Below are positions 23,043 through 31,869 of a stretch of 64,000 nt of DNA, in pieces. This DNA comes from Siphonodentalium dalli (lineage: Eukaryota; Mollusca; Scaphopoda; Gadilida; Siphonodentaliidae): positions 49,322,911 to 49,386,910 of the forward strand of contig CP136066.1 in assembly GCA_032622095.1 (NCBI GenBank), read 5' to 3'. Numbering within the stretch: position 1 is the stretch's first letter; each line of letters begins with the position of its first letter. The translations under genes and the position numbers were made by a program. The notes beneath the pieces were generated by a model that was given only the letters and a program-made list of their open reading frames with translations, had not been told where the DNA came from and ran no database searches.

Positions 23043-23726
23043 TTATGAGTGTTTTATTGCCTGGATAACCATACCTCTCACACTCTTCCAATACGTATGC
23101 TGCTTTGCCATGGTGAAATGGATACCATCACATAGTTTAAAGCCAATGTTGTTTGTTAAATCTGACGGATGGAATCTGTACGTCCATTGTTCTTGGTTAG
23201 CTTTGAGTTTGGCATTCAGTTGTTTAATGTTCTCGTTGACGTTGATAACAGCCTCATCCATTGTATCATATTTCAATTTATTTTGAAGACGGTACCTCTC
23301 GAATAACTCCGAGATTACTACCTTAATACCACGTTCTTTTAACCATTTACTCAACGTTTTTATACTCTCGAACACATCCGAAACAGAGGCACCAGAAGCA
23401 ACATCATTTGCTCCTATTTGGAGAATCACCACATCCGGATTATAGGATCGCATTAAATGTCGTTCGGCCCATAAATGTTTAACCTTAAAGCCGCCGACTC
23501 CTCGAATATTTATCCTTGCCAACCTTACATTGGGATCCAATCGGAAATGTTTGACATAATTATAGGTAGCTCTATGAACTGGGCGGACTTTTGGTGCTAG
23601 CCAAGATCCCAGGCGTCTGACAAAGCTGTGCCCCCATATCAACACTCTGACTGGCTTCATGTTTCTAGATTTCTGTGGATGAGACAGAACTTGGGTTGGC
23701 TGACAAAAAAAATAAATCATGAGCAT
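23043..23726 (-). CDS. SGNH/GDSL-type hydrolase, accessory gene of copy 1 (227 aa)
   Basis: Block I GHSFVRRL puts the nucleophile at Ser34. Block II is the Gly pair of RGVGGF (~76-80). Block III is IGAND, with Asn107. Block V is CDGIHF, with Asp200 and His203. These are the Ser-Gly-Asn-His residues of SGNH hydrolases, a family of esterases/lipases and acyl-hydrolases; the substrate here is unknown. The first Met is followed by a U-rich tract ending TTTTGTCAG, a strong splice acceptor, so the real start is probably Met23 (MKPVRVL), giving 205 aa. There is no signal peptide after Met23, so the protein is likely cytosolic. Identical in copy 2. It lies between gag1 (324 bp upstream) and gag2-pol. 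Confidence 0.85.
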   Translation of the reverse strand: MLMIYFFCQPTQVLSHPQKSRNMKPVRVLIWGHSFVRRLGSWLAPKVRPVHRATYNYVKHFRLDPNVRLARINIRGVGGFKVKHLWAERHLMRSYNPDVVILQIGANDVASGASVSDVFESIKTLSKWLKERGIKVVISELFERYRLQNKLKYDTMDEAVINVNENIKQLNAKLKANQEQWTYRFHPSDLTNNIGFKLCDGIHFTMAKQHTYWKSVRGMVIQAIKHS

Positions 23727-24050
23727 TTGGAGAAAGTTCGAATACCTCTACGGGTATGATTAGGTATTTGTCCTTTCCAGATTAATATATATGATTATTC
23801 ATTACCCGTTTATTTACACGTATTTTAGTTTACCTTATACCCATTTATACAAAAATAATAGGGATATAGGACAATAGATGATCATAAGACACCTACTCCG
23901 TACATGAGGGTATGCCATCACATCTGGCAACCCGACCCTATATATAAAAAAACATAACAATAGTTTAGGTCATTATTAAACAATTTGATTCTCTACTGCT
24001 ATCCTAACTGAAAACGGAATATATGCAGTGTAACCCACTCAGACGTCATT

Positions 24051-25058
24051 CTACCTATTCGGTGGTGGGTACCAGAATGGGCCGGGAGGATTTACTGGCG
24101 GTGGAGGAAATGAAAAATCAACGTTTGGATATGCATTTCTTCCCCGTTTGAATTTCCCTCTACCTTTTCCTTGTCGACCCTTCTCCCCACTTGACCCATT
24201 TAGAACCACCTTTTTGAAAGTTTTCCCCAGCTCCTCTACTTTGGTATCCAACTGTTTCAAAGTATGGTGAAAATCCGTATCATGTCCACTTTGTATGCTA
24301 TATACCGCTGGTTTTTTTCGATTACGGAGAAACCCGGATTCCTCTTGGGCTATGAATAGGGCCTCACTTATGTCATCTGGTTTTCGGCGCCGAACTTGTA
24401 ATTGCACCTCCCTATCGTTTATGGTTTCCACAAAATAATCTTTGGCCAATATTTGTGTGGTATCACTATCTAGCGAAGGGTATGCCTTGCTAGTGAGGCT
24501 ACGAATATTACTAGCCATTTCTGCAAACCCTTCTTTTGCCTTTGGCTTATAATCCCTCAATAGGGTTTTATGAGTTTCAGCATCGGTACACTCGGAAAAT
24601 CGTTCTTGCAAGCATAGTAAAATCCCTTCATAGTCTACGGGTCGTTCATGCACTAGCGAAAGGTAAAATTCCATCGCTCGCCCTTTAAGACGAGTGGCTA
24701 ATACTTTGGTCGCATATGATGCAGGCCATCCATTCAAGGCAATACAGCTTTTAAAATGTGCCACCCATTCCATTACACCCGACTGACCATTAAATGAGTC
24801 AGGCATGACGGTATTATGTGGTTCGCGGACATTAGGTGTGAACGTTTCCCCAAATGGTGTACTATGCCCCATATAAAATCGGTCATACTGTTTCCGATCT
24901 GTTTCGGAAATGCTGGCTGGAGATAACGGAGGCCTTGTTCCAAAACCTGAGGTCTTTCGGTGCGTTGAAGCTATTTGTTGTATTATCGATTCCCGTACCC
25001 TGTCGGTCTCTTCTAACAATCTTTGTAATTCATCTTCGCTCTTTTGCGATAAAGCCAT
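24051..25058 (-). CDS. gag: gag1, stand-alone Gag protein of copy 1 (335 aa)
   Basis: N-terminal coiled-coil-like segment (~1-35). A retrotransposon Gag capsid-type domain (~80-245) runs from VMPDSFNGQSG through WVAHF and LQVRRRKPDD. There is then an RG/K-rich basic tail (~290-313) and a Pro-rich end. No CCHC zinc knuckle; the basic tail probably replaces it for RNA binding (inference). The capsid domain aligns along its length with residues ~60-225 of the gag2-pol product: VMPDxFxGQ, WxAHFxSCxxLNxW, ATKxLAT and LQVRRxKP are shared. It is the first gene after the PBS and would form the particle core. It differs from copy 2 at residue 55 only (Arg here, Gln there). Confidence 0.9.
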   Translation of the reverse strand: MALSQKSEDELQRLLEETDRVRESIIQQIASTHRKTSGFGTRPPLSPASISETDRKQYDRFYMGHSTPFGETFTPNVREPHNTVMPDSFNGQSGVMEWVAHFKSCIALNGWPASYATKVLATRLKGRAMEFYLSLVHERPVDYEGILLCLQERFSECTDAETHKTLLRDYKPKAKEGFAEMASNIRSLTSKAYPSLDSDTTQILAKDYFVETINDREVQLQVRRRKPDDISEALFIAQEESGFLRNRKKPAVYSIQSGHDTDFHHTLKQLDTKVEELGKTFKKVVLNGSSGEKGRQGKGRGKFKRGRNAYPNVDFSFPPPPVNPPGPFWYPPPNR

Positions 25059-25122
25059 ATTATATAGAATTTTAGGGGGGAGAAGTTAAACAATTACTCC
25101 GTGAAAAAAAACAAACAAACAA

Positions 25123-25130
25123 ACATACCT
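25123..25130 (-). promoter_or_regulatory. Leader splice donor, copy 1
   Basis: AG|GTATGT on the minus strand, between PBS and gag1, where retroviruses keep the major splice donor. It pairs with acceptor-like tracts before the SGNH and pol genes. Confidence 0.45.
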
Positions 25131-25178
25131 AAATAAATAAATAAATTCAGCCTGGATACTATACCTCTGCCCCTTAGT

Positions 25179-25189
25179 CCTTTTATATA
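25179..25189 (-). promoter_or_regulatory. TATA box in the leader, copy 1
   Basis: TATATAAAAGG on the minus strand, about 65 nt downstream of the PBS. Transcripts from it would lack the PBS and so could serve only as mRNA. Confidence 0.4.
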
Positions 25190-25243
25190 CTCGTTTTTCA
25201 AAAGTGCATAAGGCTGGATAAACGTATACTTGTATATCTTAAC

Positions 25244-25263
25244 GGTCCCATATCGGGCGCCAA
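25244..25263 (-). other. Primer binding site, copy 1
   Basis: TTGGCGCCCGATATGGGACC on minus, two bases after the LTR end CGCTACG. TGGCGCCC plus GGGAC matches the 3' end of tRNA-Lys; the middle three bases differ from the lentiviral tRNA-Lys3 PBS. Last LTR base is G here, A in copy 2. Confidence 0.8.
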
Positions 25264-25265
25264 TC

Positions 25266-25299
25266 CGTAGCGAATTGTACTCTAGGGGTATATAGAAAC
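25266..25299 (-). repeat. Residual 34 bp of copy 1's 5' LTR
   Basis: On minus it reads GTTTCTATATACCCCTAGAG then TACAATTCGCTACG, the last 34 bp of the LTR. On plus it is fused to CCAGATCAATGACAC, the start of LTR 2 lacking its first five bases (TGCCA). This is a head-to-head LTR junction that makes LTR 2 look as if it had 34-bp terminal inverted repeats. Confidence 0.8.
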
Positions 25300-26519
25300 C
25301 AGATCAATGACACTTTTGTTGTTTTGTTCTATCGTTCTTTCTGTCATTCGATTGATGTCATATTTTGAACGACGAGGACGACGTCCCGGAGGGGTGAGGG
25401 TGGTGTAACAATTCTGCCTTGTGTCAATTGTATTGTAAATCAGTGAAGGCTCTTTAAACATGGGTTGTCGCATTAAATCGGAAAGGTAATTGTCTCTTTA
25501 AATATTCGAGCGAGAATTGACTAAACATCTTTAATTTGTCGCATCAAAGTGGTCAGACGAGATCAATCATTAATTCACGGGTGAATGCACGCTCAGTTGA
25601 ACGATAGCTTGTGAGGCGTCGTTCACTCACGGTGATTGACAACAGGAATCTCGGGTGAACCCATGTAATTTACGATTGGCTCGCAAAGGTCAGTGAAGCG
25701 CTATTTAGGAAAATATTTCTAGTGAATCGGCAGTTGACTTGAATTTCCAAAGACTAAGGTATGTGTTGCTAAAACTTCTTCTTAGGGGGGTGGGGGGTGG
25801 CAATTATTTCGTGAGTTTCGGGGAGATGACAATATTTTTATTTAATTTTCCATGTTCGACCAAGTTAATTTTCCAAGCTAATTTGTCTTGTCCGAATGTA
25901 TTCGCGCTTGAAATAATTCCCTGCGTTAATTGATATTCATAACCATTACAAACGCGATAATATTACGCTATACTAATGGTGTACCCTAGCCACCGATGTA
26001 TATCTGGCATAAACTTCTATATCGGACGTTGTTAAGTATAAAACACGTGTCAATGGGGAACGGAATATCGTCGCGACACTGGGCCATGGTATGACTGTAA
26101 TTTTGGACTAACGTAGGGCGTCGCTGTCCAGTTGTCAATTTATCTTACTTACGCATATCGTCAAACAAAGGTTGAGACCATATTCATAAATCTGTTCAAT
26201 CGAGAATTTAGACTCATCACAGAATTCCTCGAAAACATTGTCATTAAACCATATGTAAATTTACTGTACTCATCGTCGTTGGCGGCAAAATTACTCTCTT
26301 CCTGCACCAGCACCACTATCATCTCTTAAGGTCATTATTATTGCATGCCAGCCTTCTTTAGTTTGTTATTTTATTTAGTTTATACAAAATCTGATAGAAT
26401 AGACAACTACGATGAGTACAGGGGTGTGGAAAAATTGAATTTTATGGACGGGTCTGCTTTGTCACCCCTTTTTGACATTTGTTGTTAAAAGTTATATATT
26501 ACTCAAACGGAAGGATGCG

Positions 26520-29345
26520 ATGAGTCTATTTGTCGAATAACTTGCATGATATTTCTAATATTCTCAAATAGAATTACCTCCCATTTCTGTTTACATTATC
26601 GTTGGGAAATTTCGCGCCACGCCGAAATAACATATACCGGAAGTATCGAAAATCGTGTGTGATGCGAACCACGTGCATTTGAGAAGATGTCATTTCTGAT
26701 CCGGTATTGTTTGGTAAATGCGGCCCCAAAATTTAGCCAAGATATTAGCGAGCAGTTTGTGGAATTCTGATCAATTATATGTCGAATAACTTGTATGATA
26801 TTTCTAATATTCTCAAATAGAATTACCTCCCATTTCTGTTTACATTATCGTTGGGAAATTTCGCGCCACGCCGAAATAACATATACCGGAAGTATCGAAA
26901 ATCGTGTGTGATGCGAACCACGTGCATTTGAGAAGATGTCATTTCTGATCCGGTATTGTTTGGTAAATGCGGCCCCAAAATTTAGCCAAGATATTAGCGA
27001 GCAGTTTGTGGAATTCTGATCAATTATATGTCGAATAACTTGTATGATATTTCTAATATTCTCAAATAGAATTACCTCCCATTTCTGTTTACATTATCGT
27101 TGGGAAATTTCGCGCCACGCCGAAATAACATATACCGGAAGTATCGAAAATCGTGTGTGATTCGAACCACGTGCATTTGAAAAGATGTCATTTCTGATCC
27201 GGTATGGTATTGTTTGGTAAATGCGGCCCCAAAATTTAGCCAAGATATTAGCGAGCAGTTTGTGGAATTCTGATCAATTATATGTCGAATAACTTGTATG
27301 ATATTTCTAATATTCTCAAATAGAATTACCTCCCATCTCTGTTTACATTATCGTTGGGAAATTTCGCGCCACGCCGAAATAACATATACCGGAAGTATCG
27401 AAAATCGTGTGTGATGCGAACCACGTGCATTTGAAAAGATGTCATTTCTGATCCGGTATTGTTTGGTAAATGCGGCCCCAAAATTTAGCCAAGATATTAG
27501 CGAGCAGTTTGTGGAATTCTGATCAATTATATGTCGAATAACTTGTATGATATTTCTAATATTCTCAAATAGAATTACCTCCCATTTCTGTTTACATTAT
27601 CGTTGGGAAATTTCGCGCCACGCCGAAATAACATATACCGGAAGTATCGAAAATCGTGTGTGATGCGAACCACGTGCATTTGTAAAGATGTCATTTCTGA
27701 TCCGGTATTGTTTGGTAAATGCGGCCCCAAAATTTAGCCAAGATATTAGCGAGCAGTTTGTGGAATTCTGATCAATTATATGTCGAATAACTTGTATGAT
27801 ATTTCTAATATTCTCAAATAGAATTACCTCCCATTTCTGTTTACATTATCGTTGGGAAATTTCGCGCCACGCCGAAATAACATATACCGGAAGTATCGAA
27901 AATCGTGTGTGATGCGAACCACGTGCATTTGAAAAGATGTCATTTCTGATCCGGTATTGTTTGGTAAATGCGGCCCCAAAATTTAGCCAAGATATTAGCG
28001 AGCAGTTTGTGGAATTCTGATCAATTATATGTCGAATAACTTGTATGATATTTCTAATATTCTCAAATAGAATTACCTCCCATTTCTGTTTACATTATCG
28101 TTGGGAAATTTCGCGCCACGCCGAAATAACATATACCGGAAGTATCGAAAATCGTGTGTGATGCGAACCACGTGCATTTGAAAAGATGTCATTTCTGATC
28201 CGGTATTGTTTGGTAAATGCGGCCCCAAAATTTAGCCAAGATATTAGCGAGCAGTTTGTGGAATTCTGATCAATTATATGTCGAATAACTTGTATGATAT
28301 TTCTAATATTCTCAAATAGAATTACCTCCCATTTCTGTTTACATTATCGTTGGGAAATTTCGCGCCACGCCGAAATAACATATACCGGAAGTATCGAAAA
28401 TCGTGTGTGATGCGAACCACGTGCATTTGAAAAGATGTCATTTCTGATCCGGTATTGTTTGGTAAATGCGGCCCCAAAATTTAGCCAAGATATTAGCGAG
28501 CAGTTTGTGGAATTCTGATCAATTATATGTCGAATAACTTGTATGATATTTCTAATATTCTCAAATAGAATTACCTCCCATCTCTGTTTACATTATCGTT
28601 GGGAAATTTCGCGCCACGCCGAAATAACATATACCGGAAGTATCGAAAATCGTGTGTGATGCGAACCACGTGCATTTGAAAAGATGTCATTTCTGATCCG
28701 GTATTGTTTGGTAAATGCGGCCCCAAAATTTAGCCAAGATATTAGCGAGCAGTTTGTGGAATTCTGATCAATTATATGTCGAATAACTTGTATGATATTT
28801 CTAATATTCTCAAATAGAATTACCTCCCATTTCTGTTTACATTATCGTTGGGAAATTTCGCGCCACGCCGAAATAACATATACCGGAAGTATCGAAAATC
28901 GTGTGTGATGCGAACCACGTGCATTTGTAAAGATGTCATTTCTGATCCGGTATTGTTTGGTAAATGCGGCCCCAAAATTTAGCCAAGATATTAGCGAGCA
29001 GTTTGTGGAATTCTGATCAATTATATGTCGAATAACTTGTATGATATTTCTAATATTCTCAAATAGAATTACCTCCCATTTCTGTTTACATTATCATTGG
29101 GAAATTTCGCGCCACGCCGAAATAACATATACCGGAAGTAACGAAAATCGTGTGTGATACGAACCACGTACATTTGTAAAAATGTCATTTCTATTCTGGT
29201 ATGGTATTTGGGTAAATACGGCCCCAAAAATTTAGCCAAGATAAAAGCAAGCAGTTGTGGAATTATGATAAATTATATGTCAAATAACTTGTATTATGGT
29301 TCTAATGTTAAAAGCAAGCAGTTGTGGAATTATGATAAATTTTAT
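26520..29345 (+). repeat. 249-bp array in LTR 2 (11 units)
   Basis: TTCGCGCC anchors at 26611, 26860, 27109, 27363, 27612, 27861, 28110, 28359, 28608, 28857 and 29106. The only irregular step is 254 bp (a 5-bp duplication, GGTATGGTATTG). First unit: TTTCGCGCC at about 26610, ACCGGAAGT at 26636-26644, CACGTG at 26670-26675. A degenerate unit closes the array (29150-29345). Confidence 0.95.
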
Positions 29346-29399
29346 GTCAAATAAACGTGTATGATGTCTCTTATTAGCTCAATTAGATATCACGCTCTG

Positions 29400-29875
29400 T
29401 TGTTTCCTTGTAAACGAAATCCGACGTTGTTTGATACAATTATCAAACCATATTTTCGAGCCTTATTACCTTGCGGAAACAACGCTCTTTATTGTTGTTG
29501 TTTTCCCAAACAGGAAATAATTCAAGTCTAAATGTTTCTTTGTAAACGAAATCCGACGTTGTTTGATACAATTATCAAACCATATTTTCGAGGCTTATTA
29601 CCTTGCGGAAACAACGCTCTTTATTGTTGTTTTCCCAAACAGGAAATAATTCAAATGTTTCTTTGTAAACGTAATCCGACGTTGTTTGACACAATTATCA
29701 AACCATATTTTCGAGGCTTATTACCTTGCGGAAACAACGCTCTTTATTGTTGTTTTCCCAAACAGGAAATAATTCAAATGTTTCTTTGTAAACGTAATCC
29801 GACGTTGTTTGACACAATTATCAAACAATATTTTCGAGGCTTACTACCTTACTGAGACAACGCTCTTTATTGTTG
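29400..29875 (+). repeat. 123-bp array in LTR 2 (about 3.7 units)
   Basis: Unit anchored by GTAAACG(A/T)AATCCGACGTTG with hairpin GTTTGATA-CAAT-TATCAAAC. A frame of 107 aa (29532-29855) is open only because 123 is a multiple of three; in LTR 1 the 132-bp form introduces an in-frame stop (GTCTAA). Confidence 0.9.
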
Positions 29876-30094
29876 TTGTTGTTTTTCCAAACAGTAAATA
29901 ATTCATGTTCAAATGCGTCTATGTACGTATTCTTGCCCCGTGTTTCATACACGACCGATTATACTGAAGAGTCTGACTAACTCAAATAAACACGACGCTC
30001 TGAATTATATCATGGTCCATTAATGCTGGTATATAACTGGTTATCTGCGAGTGTTGTCCTCTTGCTTTGACCGATGTTTATAGAGTTTTCACTG

Positions 30095-30705
30095 CCTTAC
30101 ATTTTTTTGGATTTGATTAAGGTGGTAGCTATTATAATATAATATTTTGCTTATGGTTATACATTGGATTTGATTAAGGGGTAATTGATATAATGGAAAT
30201 AATTTGCTTTTGAGTATGCATTGAATTTGATTAAGGTGGTAGTTATTATAATATAATATTTTGCTTATGGTTATACATTGGATTTGATTAAGGGGTAATT
30301 GATATAATGGAAATAATTTGCTTTTGAGTATGCATTGAATTTGATTAAGGTGGTAGTTATTATAATATAATATTTTGCTTATGGTTATACATTGGATTTG
30401 ATTAAGGGGTAATTGATATAATGGAAATAATTTGCTTTCGAGTATGCATTGGATTTGATTAAGGTGGTAGTTATTACAATACAATATTTTGCTTATGGTT
30501 ATACATTGGATTTGTTTAAGGGGTAATTGATATAATGAAATTAATTTGCTTTTGAGTATGCATTGGATTTGATTAAGGTGGTAGTTATTACAATACAATA
30601 TTTTGCTTATGGTTATACATTGGATTTGATTAAGGGGTAATTGATATAATGAAATTAATTTGCTTTTGAGTATGCATTGGATTTGATTAAGGTGGTAGTT
30701 ATGCT
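30095..30705 (+). repeat. 114-bp array in LTR 2 (about 5.3 units)
   Basis: Same dimeric unit as in LTR 1, inverted: GGATTTGATTAAGGTGGTAG and GGATTTGATTAAGGGGTAAT halves alternate. A repetitive 169-aa frame on minus (30598-30089) is a by-product of the periodicity. Confidence 0.9.
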
Positions 30706-30783
30706 TTATTATTACTAAGGGGGTGGACTTTGATAAATGTATTTGTTATTATTGGGGTGGGTGGATGAAAAGTTTTAGTTTTT

Positions 30784-30996
30784 TTGTTATGCCGTGATCA
30801 TATTTTGACGCCCAGAGGTGAATCAGTTATGTCCCGTTATATAAATAAACTTAATGAGTTGCTCCCACGATTTTCATGGGGTCGGCTGAGTTTGGATTTC
30901 CGGGAGACTGCCGAGCTGGGATTTCTTAGGGATCCTTACTCAGTTAGCCCTTTATACCACTGGATAACACTTAATAATTTAATATTTATTGAATGA
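30784..30996 (+). CDS. Hypothetical small ORF inside LTR 2 (70 aa)
   Basis: In LTR sense, starting at ATGCCGTG within TTTTTTGTTATGCCG. It begins MLCRDHILTPRGESVMSRY and ends HWITLNNLIFIE. Same frame as 12763-12566 and 39983-39771. Alternative start Met16 (MSRYINKL). No domain recognised. It lies in the unique 3' LTR segment, where 5' untranslated RNA of the element could run. Confidence 0.22.
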   Translation: MLCRDHILTPRGESVMSRYINKLNELLPRFSWGRLSLDFRETAELGFLRDPYSVSPLYHWITLNNLIFIE

Positions 30997-31664
30997 TTTC
31001 ATTTATTAATATTTAGACTCCACCTCACTATATTGTCACGGCATATCAAAATAGAAATAATCATCAAATATATATAGAAAATAAATCGCATCAATTTTTA
31101 GTTTTGTTTGTGTTATCTCCCTTTTTCATCAGCCTGGGTATATCCTTGTTAGGTTCCATCAGTTGTAGTCGTCTCTACCTTGCCATGTGAGCAAGACCAT
31201 TTGCTTTAGCTACTAGTTTCTCTGTTATTAATAGATTGAACCTACATTTCTAAATCCGCTATTTATATTTATAAAATAATCTTAACCTATTCCGAGTGGG
31301 GTCATAGTACAAGTTTCGACTTGGACTTGTGACACTACTGGGGAATAGGTCACAATTTGACTGCATTTTTTTTGTTGTCTTATCTTAAGTTAAGGTATAA
31401 GTTGATCTATATTAAATGACACATAGTTTTTATTTTTCATTCTTGCACAACAAGTATAATTAGTCTTGACTACATTTAGTTCACCACACATAACAAGTTT
31501 TGGGCTTATAACTGACTCCAAGTTATTCACAATTATGGAGTTCCATCGCTTAGCGCGTCAATGGTAACAATGAACCCCATTCCATTCTTGATTAACGGTC
31601 CTCCCATTAAAAGAGAAATAAAACTGTAGTTTCTATATACCCCTAGAGTACAATTCGCTACAGA

Positions 31665-31684
31665 TTGGCGCCCGATATGGGACC
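31665..31684 (+). other. Primer binding site, copy 2
   Basis: TTGGCGCCCGATATGGGACC, two bases after the LTR end CTACA. Same tRNA-Lys-like sequence as in copy 1. Confidence 0.82.
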
Positions 31685-31738
31685 GTTAAGATATACAAGT
31701 ATACGTTTATCCAGCCTTATGCACTTTTGAAAAACGAG

Positions 31739-31749
31739 TATATAAAAGG
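31739..31749 (+). promoter_or_regulatory. TATA box in the leader, copy 2
   Basis: TATATAAAAGG, a near-ideal TATA box, 55 nt after the PBS and 131 nt before the gag1 ATG. A start near 31770 would leave a ~30-nt first exon before the donor at 31799. Confidence 0.42.
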
Positions 31750-31797
31750 ACTAAGGGGCAGAGGTATAGTATCCAGGCTGAATTTATTTATTTATTT

Positions 31798-31805
31798 AGG
31801 TATGT
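31798..31805 (+). promoter_or_regulatory. Leader splice donor, copy 2
   Basis: AG|GTATGT, matching the consensus donor, between PBS and gag1. Candidate acceptors: 33227-33228 (TTTTTTTTGTCAG) before SGNH and 34665-34666 (TATATATACCCAG) before gag2-pol. Confidence 0.45.
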
Positions 31806-31869
31806 TTGTTTGTTTGTTTTTTTTCACGGAGTAATTGTTTAACTTCTCCCCCCTAAAATTCTATATAAT

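Larger units (their letters stand above)
11878..25299 (-). mobile_element. Ty3/gypsy LTR retrotransposon, copy 1
   Basis: In sense (minus) order: 34 bp of 5' LTR (25299-25266), PBS (25263-25244), TATA and splice donor in the leader, gag1, SGNH hydrolase, gag2-pol, polypurine tract (17613-17600), complete 3' LTR (17599-11878). All three genes are open, so this copy is the better candidate for a recently active element. Its 5' LTR is cut to the last 34 bp and fused head to head with the 5' LTR of copy 2, so it cannot be promoted by its own complete LTR as assembled. No target-site duplication can be defined because the true 5' boundary is lost. Confidence 0.85.
25300..31662 (+). repeat. 5' LTR of copy 2 (about 6,363 bp)
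   Basis: Starts at CAGATCAATGACAC (first five or so bases lost) and ends GAGTACAATTCGCTACA, two bases before the PBS. AATAAA lies at 31617-31622. Order in sense: unique 5' part, 249-bp array, 123-bp array, 114-bp array, unique 3' part. Longer than LTR 1 mainly because it has eleven rather than seven 249-bp units. Confidence 0.85.

Noticed and set aside
17727-25058. Envelope gene or infectious retrovirus
   Set aside because: No frame with signal peptide, transmembrane segment or Env-like region is present; the only extra gene is the SGNH hydrolase.
29532-29855. 107-aa repetitive frame in the 123-bp array (also 40684-41007)
   Set aside because: Same periodicity effect; the 132-bp form in LTR 1 breaks it with an in-frame stop.
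25266-31662. A 6.4-kb DNA transposon with 34-bp terminal inverted repeats
   Set aside because: The left inverted end is the last 34 bp of copy 1's 5' LTR, joined to its own PBS. LTR 1 begins with TGCCACC after a polypurine tract and has no such inverted end there.
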